From assembly GCA_050486105.1 (NCBI GenBank), contig JBJHCR010000001.1, positions 24,531 through 88,530 on the forward strand: DNA of 64,000 bases, written 5' to 3'. Below, piece after piece: positions 32,536-41,184 of the stretch (positions within the stretch are counted from its first letter, which is position 1; every line of letters begins with the position of its first letter). Made by a program: the position numbers and the translations under genes. The notes below the pieces were generated by a model that saw only the letters and a list, made by a program, of their open reading frames with translations, had not been told where the DNA came from and did not search any database. Source of the stretch: JAEXNA01 sp050486105. GTDB lineage: Bacteria; Vulcanimicrobiota; Xenobia; Xenobiales; JADMJV01.

Positions 32536-35142
32536 ATGTTACAGACCCTGCTAAAAAAAGTCTTCGATCCCAACGAACGCGAAGTCAAGAGACTTCGAAA
32601 AATCGTGGAGCAGGTTACTGCCCTAGAGCCTGAGATGCAGGCCTTGAACGATGAAGAGTTGCAAGCTCAGACCTCAAAATTCAAGGACCGTTTGGAGCAG
32701 GGGGAGACCCTGGACGACGTTTTGATCGAAGCTTTCGCTACGGTGCGAGAGGCGGCTGTACGGGTCTTGAAAATGCGGCATTACGATGTGCAGTTGGTGG
32801 GCGGATTGGTGCTTCATCAGGGGCGCATAGCGGAAATGAAAACGGGGGAAGGTAAGACTTTGATGTCCACCTCGGCCATCTACCTGAACGCCTTGAGCGG
32901 CAAAGGCGTCCACGTGGTTACGGTGAACGATTATCTGGCCAAGCGTGACGCCATCTGGATGGCTCCGATCTACGACTTTTTGGGTTTGTCGGTGGGCATA
33001 ATCAATCACGATAAGGCCTACGTTTACGACACTGAGCGCTCCGAGGGCTCCGAACCAGTGCGAGAAGTCAAGCGTCGAGAAGCCTACGCTGCCGATATCA
33101 CCTACGGGACCAATAATGAATACGGTTTCGATTATCTTCGTGACAACATGGTCTGGCAGCTCGAGAATAAGGTTCAACGAGGGCACTACTTTGCCATCGT
33201 GGACGAGGTGGACTCTATCCTTATCGACGAAGCTCGAACGCCGCTGATCATCTCAGGACGGGGCGAAGAAGGCCCTGGGGATTACTTGAAGTACACCGAG
33301 ATCGTCAATAAACTCGAGCGGGATGTCGACTACACCGTAGAAGAAAAGTCTAAGTCCTCTTCCTTGACCGACGAAGGAGCCGAGAAAGTCGAGCAGATGC
33401 TGGGCATCGAGAATCTCTTCGACTACGACAACGCTGAAGCCGCTCACCGTATCGGCAACGCGCTGAGGGCCAGGGATTGCTATCGCACCGACATCGAGTA
33501 TGTGGTCAAGGACGGCGAGATCGTCATCGTAGACGAGTTCACAGGTCGTTTGATGTTCGGACGTCGATACTCCGATGGCTTGCATCAGGCTATTGAAGCC
33601 AAAGAGGGAGTGGAAACCCGGTCTGAGGACCAGACACTGGCCTCTATCACTTTTCAGAACTACTTTAAGATGTACGAGAAGCTCTCGGGGATGACCGGGA
33701 CCGCAGCCACCGAAGAGCGTGAGTTTCGAGAGATCTATGGAGTGGATGTGGTGGTCATTCCCACCCACCGTCCCATTGCCCGCCAAGACATGTCGGACCT
33801 GGTCTATAAGGATGAGGAAGCCAAGTTCCAGGCGGTGGTCCAGGATATCATTGAGAACAACAAAATCCAGCGCCCAGTATTGGTGGGAACTCGCTCCATC
33901 GAGCAGTCGGAGAAATTGTCCCGATATTTGACCAAGAAAGGGATCGAGCACAAGGTCCTAAACGCCAAGTTCCACGAGCAGGAAGCCGAGATTATCGCCC
34001 AGGCGGGGCGTCCGGGTGCAGTCACCATAGCCACCAATATGGCAGGCCGTGGAGTGGACATCGTCTTGGGCGGACATCCGGTGGACCCTGATAAACAGAA
34101 ACTGGTCAAAGAAGCCGGGGGCTTGTGCATCATCGGCACCGAGCGCCACGAATCTCGACGCATCGACAACCAGTTGCGCGGTCGTGCCGGCCGTCAGGGG
34201 GACCCAGGCAGTTCCCGCTTCTACATTGGTCTGGACGACGAATTGATGCGCCTCTTCGGCTCAGAAAAAATCCGCAATGCCATGGAGTGGCTGAAGATCG
34301 AAGACGACGTGCCCATCGAAAGTGGCATGGTCACCAAGGGCATCGAGAATGCCCAAAAGAAGGTGGAAGGCCACCATTACGATATCCGCAAGCAGGTGCT
34401 CAAATACGACGACACCATGAACGAGCAGCGGAGGATCATCTACGAAGAGCGAGATAAGGTTCTCAGCGGCCAAGAGCTCAAACCTCACGTCATGAACTTT
34501 GTAGAGCAGTTGGCTCGCTCCTGGGCCGACACCTATTGCTCCACGGAGATTCCGGTGACTCAGTGGGATTTTGACGGACTGTGGGAAGAGATGGGTCAGG
34601 TTCTCACTCTTCCGGAAGAGGCTAAGGTCGAGGATCTGCAAGGGATGCAGCAATCCAGAGCCGTGGTCAAGAGAATCGTAGATTGGGCCACGGCCTACTA
34701 CGACGAAAAGGAAGCTCTCCTGGGTCGAGAGACCATGCAAGCCTTCGAAAAATGGTGTCTGCTGCAGACCCTGGACCAGAAATGGATCGATCATCTAAAG
34801 AGCATCGATCAGCTCAAAGAGGGAATCGGACTCCGGGGCTACGGACAGAAAGACCCAGTCATAGAGTTTATCAAGGAAGCCTTCGAGATGTTCGAAGCCC
34901 TCAAGCATCGCATCATGGAAGACACCGTTCGCTTCCTCTTCAAGTTGGAGGTCAAGGTCAACACCGAGGTTCAATTGGAGAAGAAAGTTGAAGAGACCGG
35001 CACCAATCGAGATCCCGGGGCCACTGATGGTGCCGCACCTCAAACAGTGAAGCGCTCAGGGGCTAAGATCGGCCGCAACGACCCTTGCTGGTGTGGCAGC
35101 AACAAGAAGTGGAAAAAATGCCACTACCCCGACGAGGGGTAG
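32536..35142 (+). CDS. secA: Preprotein translocase ATPase SecA
   Basis: The housekeeping SecA, 868 residues, which drives proteins through SecYEG. The start is set at ATG 32536 because 'LLKKVFDPNEREVKRLRKIV' is the usual N-terminus; the frame is open 23 codons further upstream. Motifs: 'MKTGEGKTLMS' (Walker A), 'DEVDSILIDEARTPLIISG', 'GTAATEEREF', 'RRIDNQLRGRAGRQGDPGSS', and a C-terminal zinc-binding SEC-C motif 'RNDPCWCGSNKKWKKCH' (CxCx8CH) that contacts SecB or phospholipid. It gives a clear reference against which the protein at 14923 is divergent. Confidence 0.96.
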   Translation: MLQTLLKKVFDPNEREVKRLRKIVEQVTALEPEMQALNDEELQAQTSKFKDRLEQGETLDDVLIEAFATVREAAVRVLKMRHYDVQLVGGLVLHQGRIAEMKTGEGKTLMSTSAIYLNALSGKGVHVVTVNDYLAKRDAIWMAPIYDFLGLSVGIINHDKAYVYDTERSEGSEPVREVKRREAYAADITYGTNNEYGFDYLRDNMVWQLENKVQRGHYFAIVDEVDSILIDEARTPLIISGRGEEGPGDYLKYTEIVNKLERDVDYTVEEKSKSSSLTDEGAEKVEQMLGIENLFDYDNAEAAHRIGNALRARDCYRTDIEYVVKDGEIVIVDEFTGRLMFGRRYSDGLHQAIEAKEGVETRSEDQTLASITFQNYFKMYEKLSGMTGTAATEEREFREIYGVDVVVIPTHRPIARQDMSDLVYKDEEAKFQAVVQDIIENNKIQRPVLVGTRSIEQSEKLSRYLTKKGIEHKVLNAKFHEQEAEIIAQAGRPGAVTIATNMAGRGVDIVLGGHPVDPDKQKLVKEAGGLCIIGTERHESRRIDNQLRGRAGRQGDPGSSRFYIGLDDELMRLFGSEKIRNAMEWLKIEDDVPIESGMVTKGIENAQKKVEGHHYDIRKQVLKYDDTMNEQRRIIYEERDKVLSGQELKPHVMNFVEQLARSWADTYCSTEIPVTQWDFDGLWEEMGQVLTLPEEAKVEDLQGMQQSRAVVKRIVDWATAYYDEKEALLGRETMQAFEKWCLLQTLDQKWIDHLKSIDQLKEGIGLRGYGQKDPVIEFIKEAFEMFEALKHRIMEDTVRFLFKLEVKVNTEVQLEKKVEETGTNRDPGATDGAAPQTVKRSGAKIGRNDPCWCGSNKKWKKCHYPDEG

Positions 35143-35154
35143 GGGGCAATAAAT

Positions 35155-35757
35155 TCACTCAGGGAGGGAAGCCACTAAGAACGGGGGCAAGGTTTCTCTG
35201 ATTTCCTCGACCTCTTGCTCGGGGAAGACTTGACAGAGATCGACCTCCAATTCAGGAAAGCTTGGACTCACTAACCGTTCAAAGGCGAAGTAGGACGCGT
35301 GGAGACGGTAGGTTGCGCCGTCAAGATAGAGCACTTCCACCATACCGGGATAAGGCTGCACCAGCCAATACTCTTGGACACCAGCTTGGGCGTACAATCT
35401 GACCTTACGCACCCGATCGTGTCGCAGGGTTGAAGGAGACAAGACCTCAACCACCAGGTGCGGCGCCCCTTCCACGTGGGTTCCAGCCAACTGCTCAGGA
35501 TTGCAGACCACCAGGATGTCGGGTTGCACAAAACTTTCCTCACTGAGCCGAACGTCTAAGGGAGAAACAAAAACTTGGCAAGGCCTTCCCCGAAAATGTT
35601 GATGGAGCAAGACTGTAAGTTCCGTACAGATCCGTTGGTGAAGGACCGTCGGTGAGGTCATCGCAAAGAGGTGTCCTTCGATGGCTTCCCAACGCTTGTC
35701 TCCACTGAACTTCTGGTACTCGGTCCAGGTCAGAGAATTTGGGGGTTCGGGTTCCAT
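35155..35757 (-). CDS. Uma2 family endonuclease
   Basis: A 200-residue PD-(D/E)xK-fold protein: 'TWTEYQKFSGDKRWEAIEGHL', 'FVQPDILVVC', 'LVVEVLSPST' and 'QEYWLVQP'. Many positions are shared with the Uma2 gene at 14200 (for example HVEGAP, SPSxLRHDR and LYAQ), so these two are close paralogues. It is convergent with secA, 12 bp apart. Target unknown. Confidence 0.85.
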   Translation of the reverse strand: MEPEPPNSLTWTEYQKFSGDKRWEAIEGHLFAMTSPTVLHQRICTELTVLLHQHFRGRPCQVFVSPLDVRLSEESFVQPDILVVCNPEQLAGTHVEGAPHLVVEVLSPSTLRHDRVRKVRLYAQAGVQEYWLVQPYPGMVEVLYLDGATYRLHASYFAFERLVSPSFPELEVDLCQVFPEQEVEEIRETLPPFLVASLPE

Positions 35758-35960
35758 AAATCCTCGCTCAGTATACCATCGGGTTCAGGTTCCGAGAAGG
35801 TGGAACGGAACAGGTCTTTAAACTCTTTCCCGAGCAATATATGTTCATCGCATCCCGCGACGCCAGGTTGGCTCGGCCAAGAGTCGGACTCTAGCGAAAG
35901 GGAAATAGACTCATCGTCTCCCGGGTGGTTCTTTGAACCCCTGAGAACTGGAGGGATATC

Positions 35961-37098
35961 GTGCTAGCACAGTACGAGGGTCGGTTGGAGGAATTTCGCG
36001 CGCGAATGTCCCGTATGCGCGAGTATCTTTGACCTGGCTCTAAGCCGAGAAAAGATTCAAGAGTTGGAGGTGGCAGTTTCCGCCTCCGACGTCTGGGACA
36101 ACCCCGAGACTGCTAGGAACCTCCTCAAGGAACTCGACCGCCATAAGAGCGTGGTCGAGCTCTGGGATACTCTAGAGCAGAAGGTCGAGGAGTTGGAGTT
36201 CTTCGCTGAAATGGCCGCCGAAGAGGGCGACGGTGAGTCCGACGAGGTGGACCAGGCGGTGATCGACCTGAACGCCATGTTGGACAAGGCCGAGACTAGA
36301 GCCTTGCTCTCGGGCGAATACGATGCTGTTACCGCCATCTTGACCGTCCACGCGGGCTCCGGTGGGACCGATGCTCAAGACTGGGCTCAGATGCTGCTGC
36401 GCATGTATCTGCGCTGGGGAGAAAAGGAAGGCTACAAAGTCGAGGTCGCAGATCTGTCCTCAGCCGAGGCAGGCATTCACTCGGCCACCGTCTTCTTCTC
36501 CGGCGAGAATGCCTATGGCATGCTTCGCTCGGAACGGGGGGTTCATCGCTTAGTGCGCATCTCACCTTTCGATTCGGCCAAACGTCGGCACACCTCGTTC
36601 GCCAAGATCGATGTGGTGCCGGAACTCGAACAAGCCAAGGAGGTGCAGGTGCGGGCCGAGGACCTTCGCGTTGATACCTACCGTTCTTCGGGGGCCGGTG
36701 GGCAGCACGTAAATAAAACCGACTCGGCAGTCCGCTTGACTCACTTGCCTACAGGTGTAGTGGTGGCCTGTCAGAACGAGCGGTCTCAGCACGCCAACAA
36801 AGACACAGCCATGCGGATTTTGCAGGCCAAGCTCTATGAGTTGCAGATCCAGCAACAGAAGGAGCATCTCTCGGATTTGAGGGGTGAAAACACGGAAGCC
36901 GCTTGGGGGCACCAGATCCGCAACTATGTGTTGCACCCCTATTCTATCGTTAAAGATAGAAGGACCGGGGCCGAGAACGGCAACGTGCAAGCGGTGCTCG
37001 ATGGTGATATCGGAGTTTTCATCCGATCGTACCTCGAGGCTTGCACTCGCCTAGGCCGAGAACCGCTGCCCGGCGAAGGCGGGGGCGACGAGGTCTAA
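35961..37098 (+). CDS. prfB: Peptide chain release factor 2, with programmed +1 frameshift
   Basis: RF2 terminates translation at UGA and UAA. Translation starts at GTG 35961 (GGAGGG six bases upstream), reads 23 codons ending 'SRMREYL', meets TGA at 36030-36032 and must shift +1 at CTT-T to continue from GAC 36031. The product is about 378 residues. Key motifs: 'HAGSGGTDAQDWA', 'VHRLVRISPFDSAKRRHTSF', and the GGQ loop 'SSGAGGQHVNKTDSAVRL' that triggers peptide release. A simple continuous reading would miss the first 34 or so residues. The region 35758-35960 upstream contains no gene that I can support. Confidence 0.95.
36027..36032 (+). other. prfB: prfB programmed frameshift site (CTT TGA)
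   Basis: The slippery site TATCTTTGACC matches the conserved RF2 shift site. The usual stimulatory AGGGGG three bases upstream is replaced by CGCGAG, so the internal Shine-Dalgarno element appears weak here. UGA efficiency, hence RF2 level, controls the shift. Confidence 0.9.
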
Positions 37099-37159
37099 AA
37101 TTGCGACTGGCAAGCCGGCAAACCTCAAGACCCCAGCACGATTTCCAGAGCAGCTTCTC

Positions 37160-37316
37160 AGTGGTGTCTGGCGCAAATTCGGTCAAGAATAAATCGCCTC
37201 GAAGTGCTGCTATCGCAAGAAGCCTCCTAGGGTTCGAGCATACTTGAGCGAGAGGCGACGACGCGAGAGCGGTGCTTCGTGACGATTTGTCGAGCGGATT
37301 TGCGCCAGGCACCACT
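37160..37316. mobile_element. Short hairpin element, distant family B member (157 bp)
   Basis: Terminal inverted repeat of AGTGGTGTCTGGCGCAAATT with the inverse of AATCCGCTCGACAAATCG-type right-hand sequence; the outer 18 bp match with one or two changes. The interior shares TATCGCAAGAAG and ACTTGAGCGAG...CGACGACGCGAGAG with family B elements at 31870 and 48398. It lies between prfB and pcm, and its right end coincides with the pcm stop codon. Confidence 0.7.
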
Positions 37317-37984
37317 TAGCCCTCCGGCCAGGCTTGTTCACCCACTAAGGGAACGAAGCGAACCGCTCCGAGATCCCTGGTCATGAATTCGGTTCTGGAT
37401 TTTCGGAGCAGGCAAAGTAGCTTTTGGTCTTTGTCCTCGTCTCCCACAGGGAGGACTAGGCGTCCTCCCAAAGCCAGTTGTTTCTTCAAGGCTTCTGGAA
37501 CCGTTGGGCCACTGGCGGCCACGAGAATGGCATCGTAGGGGGCCTCCTCTGGGTAGCCAAGGGTTCCATCGCCACAGTGTACTTCGACGTTGTCAAACCC
37601 CAGGGCCTCCAACCGACGTTGTGCGGATCTCGCCAAGCCGGGGAGCCTTTCGATGGAGACAACCCGGCGCACCAAGAGGGAGGCCACAGCGGCGGCGTAG
37701 CCGCTCCCCGTTCCGACATCCAAGACCTTGTCGTCGGCTTGAAGCCGAGCGGCATGCAGCATGAGGGCCACGATGTACGGCTGGGAAATGGTTTGCTCTT
37801 CCTCGATGGACAGAGCCCGGTCGGTGAAAGCATATTCTCTCAGGCCTTCAGGAACAAAAAGATTCCTGGGAACGCGACATAAGGCCGACAAGAGTCGAGA
37901 GTCGGAGATACCCCGGCGGCGAACTTGAGTTTCCACCATTTCCTGGTTCTGCCGCAGAAGCTCCCGGTTTTGAATTTCTGTCAT
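37316..37984 (-). CDS. pcm: Protein-L-isoaspartate O-methyltransferase
   Basis: A 222-residue SAM-dependent repair enzyme that methylates isoaspartyl residues in aged proteins. 'MVETQVRRRGISDSRLLSAL', 'VPRNLFVPE' and 'DRALSIEEEQTISQPYIVALM' are the characteristic substrate-site segments; 'VLDVGTGSGYAAAV' is the SAM motif I. The stop codon TAA overlaps the end of a short hairpin element. Convergent with prfB. Confidence 0.93.
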   Translation of the reverse strand: MTEIQNRELLRQNQEMVETQVRRRGISDSRLLSALCRVPRNLFVPEGLREYAFTDRALSIEEEQTISQPYIVALMLHAARLQADDKVLDVGTGSGYAAAVASLLVRRVVSIERLPGLARSAQRRLEALGFDNVEVHCGDGTLGYPEEAPYDAILVAASGPTVPEALKKQLALGGRLVLPVGDEDKDQKLLCLLRKSRTEFMTRDLGAVRFVPLVGEQAWPEG

Positions 37985-38156
37985 GGGGGTATCATCCCAC
38001 GAATCGCAGAGTTTTCCAATTGTTTTTTTACTCTTGCAGGAGCTTTATGAGTGTCGCGAGAAACGCGCGGCCATCCAACTAGGGTGAAAAATTTTCCTCT
38101 CTCTCACCAGGGAGGAGATACAAATGAGGAAATATCGACCTCATCCAGAGTAGGGG

Positions 38157-38185
38157 TTGACCTACTCGGGAAATCTGATTATAAG
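38157..38185 (+). promoter_or_regulatory. Strong sigma-70-type promoter of the first SLH-porin
   Basis: TTGACC (38157-38162) and TATAAG (38180-38185) separated by exactly 17 bp. Transcription from about 38192 would leave a leader of roughly 155 nt before the porin start. The rest of the 365-bp gap 37985-38349 shows no gene. The leader could hold regulatory structure but I recognise no riboswitch. Confidence 0.65.
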
Positions 38186-38349
38186 TAAGGACAATTTTTC
38201 ATCGGGTCTTCGGGCTCGAAGAAAATAGGCGGGGATTCCCAAGCCGAGAACGACGCTGAACGCTACGAGGAAACATAAGCCACTCGCGAGTTAAGTCAGC
38301 TTCAGGACGAAGCGAACGGATCCCTGACCAACCAAGAAAGGGATAAACC

Positions 38350-40917
38350 ATGAAGAAACGCATTTGGTCAATCGTAGCATCGATGATCATGTTTTCCATG
38401 GCGCTGCCTGCAATGGCCGCACCTCTGTTCCCTGATGTTCCGGATAACCACTGGGCGAAAGACGCCGTAGCAGCCTTGGCTGCTAAGGGTCTCGTCGAAG
38501 GTTACCCGGACGGGACTTTCAAAGGCGATCGCGCTGCTACCCGTTGGGAAGTTGCGATGATCGTTGCCCGTCTTCTCGCGAAGATGGAGCAGGCTCACGC
38601 CACTTTCGCCACCAAGGCTGAATTGGATGAGCTCCGCAAACTGGTTAACGCTCTGAGAGAAGAGCTCGACGCCCTCGGTGTCCGAGTGACCAACCTCGAA
38701 GAGAACGTCAGCCGCCTCGACAAGCGAGTGACTGAGCTCGAGCGCATCACCTTCTACGGTGAAGTGGAAGCTCGCGCTGCCTTCCAGTCCTTCCACAACG
38801 ATGGACGCTTCGACAACGACGGTCTCCGCGGTGGTTTCGGAAACGCTACCATTCCTGGGCCGGGCTACCTCCCCTATAACGACCTCGTCGGCTCCTTTGG
38901 TGGGGCCGCTCTGAACCCGGCTGTGAACGGTGTTTGGCCTGTGGCCGACTACCGCAACGGTCGCGCCCTAACCAACGGCACCGGCTTCACCGCTCGCGCT
39001 CTGTTGGGTGTGCGCATCCGGGTCAGCGATGACATTGATGCTGGAGCCGAGTTCTCGGCCTACAGCTCCCAAGGCGACGCCGTAGTCGACGCCTACTGGG
39101 GTGTGCAGCAGCCGTTCCTGAGCTCCCCGTGGGGTGCGAACACCACTCATGGTGCAGCTTTCGCTCAGGGTGTTGCCAACCAGCCCTTCACCAGAATGAA
39201 TCTGGACAACTTCTGGGTCATTCACAACCCTTCGAAGACCAAGTTGGTCGTCGGGGCTTTCAACGAAGACAAGATGGACAACATCATCTATGCCGGTCAG
39301 TTCAACCCCGGCGCCTTCGGAAATCGCTTCAACGACAGCTACGGCTTCGACCTCACCGGTGTGCAGGACATCTCCGACTGGGGTGTCGTTCATTGGGAGT
39401 TGATGGGAACCAGACTGCCTGATTCTCAGCTCTTTACTCCTTTCACTGCAGACCCCTTTGTCGCCGGTTATGAGCCCTGGCTCTTCGGTGTCAACGTGGC
39501 GCTCGAGTTCGAAGGCGGTTTCGTTAAGGGTAACTACGCCCGAGTGATCCAGGAAGCCGCCGCTGGTGGTACTGGTCAAGTCGGTGGCGTGGGTGGCGTG
39601 AACGTCAGCCCTGGACTTGGCAACTTCGGTTTCACTCCTCTGCAGTGGGTCAACCCTCCGGGAGCCTACGCAGCTCAGCAGTCCCAGTACAACCAGAACT
39701 TCGGTGGTCCTGGATCCACGGTGGACAACCGCCCTATCCCGGGTTGGAACCCCATGGCTGACAACACCACCGGTCTTGCACCTGGTGGGAACTTCGGTGG
39801 ACAGGTGATGAACATGTACGGCTTCTCCGGAGCCTACGCGTTCGACATCGGTGAAGGCGATCAGATCCGCATCGACGGTGAGTTCGCTCGCACCAACTAC
39901 CGCCCGAACCAGAACTCCAGCTTCGACGTTGACGGCAATGCCTTCCGCGTCGGTGTGGGAGCCAATCTGTTCGACGGTGACCTGGACCTGGCCGCTGAGT
40001 ACCTGAGTGTCGACGCAACCTACGATCCCTTCATCCTGCGCTACCCGCTGGCTGGAGTGATGCGGTTGCCCAACATTCACTACTTCACCGACCTGTACTC
40101 CCTCCACGACACCGAGAAGTACCCTCACAACCGTGAAGGTTTCCGCCTCAAAGGTACCTGGCGCTTCAACGAGCGACGCGGTGCCATCTGGGCCAAACTC
40201 GGCTTCTTGGATCAGAAGGACACCAGCCTCTATAACGTTCGGGTAACTCCGGGCGCTCTGGGTGCTAACACTCCTACCAACGTGGTCATCGGTCAGTCCC
40301 CTGGTTTCATCGACCCGGTGTTCTCAGGGTTCGCTCACCCGGCCATGTATGGTGCCGGTTCGGCTAACTCGTTCACCAACAACTTGGCTCCTCTAGAGAA
40401 CCCCTCCGGTTACCACAACCAGTACGCTGTCGGTGGTACCTATAAGTTCGACGAGCCTCGCATCAAGCTAGACCTCGGATTCGAGCGTAACGAGTACGTT
40501 CGTAACTCAGGCCTGGCCCCCGGTTTTGGCGGAAGTCAGAACCAGGTGAACCTCGACATCACCAGCATCCACGGTGGATTGGGCTGGGAAGTCAACGATA
40601 AGTGGACACTCCGCGGCGGAGCCGACTGGGTTAACATCAAGGGTCACTACGATCCCGCTGGTCTGTATAACTCCATCGCCATCGCTACCGGTTCCACCAC
40701 TTTCGACACCATTGACACCGACCAGATCATCCCCTTCATCGGGTTTGACTACGATGTCAGTGAAAACACCACTTGGAACATGGACCTGCGTTACTTCAAC
40801 ACTACGTCCAACCTGAACAACGGAACCACCCTGATCTCCGATGCTATCGGAAGCACTCAGAACCCGTTCGACTGGAGCGGTCTCCAGGTGACCACCCAGT
40901 TCCGAGTCAAGTTCTAA
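38350..40917 (+). CDS. SLH-domain outer-membrane porin 1
   Basis: An 855-residue outer-membrane protein. Signal peptide (residues 1-23, cleavage after AMA), one SLH domain (about 26-75, 'FPDVPDNHWAKDAVAALAAKGLVEGYPDGTF'), a coiled coil (about 82-132, 'LDELRKLVNALREELDALGVRV ... RLDKRVTELERITFYG') and a long beta-barrel rich in alternating aromatic strands, ending in Phe ('QFRVKF') as barrel proteins do. In diderm Terrabacteria the SLH domain ties such porins to the cell wall. Followed by a strong terminator and by a paralogue. Own promoter with long leader. Confidence 0.9.
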   Translation: MKKRIWSIVASMIMFSMALPAMAAPLFPDVPDNHWAKDAVAALAAKGLVEGYPDGTFKGDRAATRWEVAMIVARLLAKMEQAHATFATKAELDELRKLVNALREELDALGVRVTNLEENVSRLDKRVTELERITFYGEVEARAAFQSFHNDGRFDNDGLRGGFGNATIPGPGYLPYNDLVGSFGGAALNPAVNGVWPVADYRNGRALTNGTGFTARALLGVRIRVSDDIDAGAEFSAYSSQGDAVVDAYWGVQQPFLSSPWGANTTHGAAFAQGVANQPFTRMNLDNFWVIHNPSKTKLVVGAFNEDKMDNIIYAGQFNPGAFGNRFNDSYGFDLTGVQDISDWGVVHWELMGTRLPDSQLFTPFTADPFVAGYEPWLFGVNVALEFEGGFVKGNYARVIQEAAAGGTGQVGGVGGVNVSPGLGNFGFTPLQWVNPPGAYAAQQSQYNQNFGGPGSTVDNRPIPGWNPMADNTTGLAPGGNFGGQVMNMYGFSGAYAFDIGEGDQIRIDGEFARTNYRPNQNSSFDVDGNAFRVGVGANLFDGDLDLAAEYLSVDATYDPFILRYPLAGVMRLPNIHYFTDLYSLHDTEKYPHNREGFRLKGTWRFNERRGAIWAKLGFLDQKDTSLYNVRVTPGALGANTPTNVVIGQSPGFIDPVFSGFAHPAMYGAGSANSFTNNLAPLENPSGYHNQYAVGGTYKFDEPRIKLDLGFERNEYVRNSGLAPGFGGSQNQVNLDITSIHGGLGWEVNDKWTLRGGADWVNIKGHYDPAGLYNSIAIATGSTTFDTIDTDQIIPFIGFDYDVSENTTWNMDLRYFNTTSNLNNGTTLISDAIGSTQNPFDWSGLQVTTQFRVKF

Positions 40918-40944
40918 GCCTAGCTTAGTCTCAACTAGGAACCC

Positions 40945-40979
40945 AAAAAGGGGCCCGTCGCAAGACGGGCCCTTTTTTT
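40945..40979 (+). terminator. Rho-independent terminator after porin 1
   Basis: GGGCCCGTC-GCAA-GACGGGCCC: a 9-bp GC stem with a GNRA-like tetraloop, extended by A-T pairs and followed by seven T. Confidence 0.93.
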
Positions 40980-41184
40980 GTTAGAAAAGTCCCCTTCTAA
41001 AGCAGCGAAAAAAGTCGGTTTGTCCGAAGGAGAATCGCCGAAGCCGCTTGAAAGGGCGGCGACTTAATTGCGGGAGATGGCGTTGGTTCGGGGTCACGAA
41101 AGTGGTTCACAGATCCTAATTCAAGAGGAAACCTTAGAGGCTCTTGTTTACTCGTCACTCCTGACACTACGCAGGAGGCAGATT

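Noticed and set aside
38192..38349. Riboswitch in the long leader of the first porin
   Set aside because: No known aptamer core could be matched by eye; only the promoter is reported.
38968..40128. A 386-codon minus-strand open frame inside the first SLH-porin
   Set aside because: It is antisense to a clear beta-barrel gene, and its Val/Gly-rich product looks like a reverse-frame artefact.
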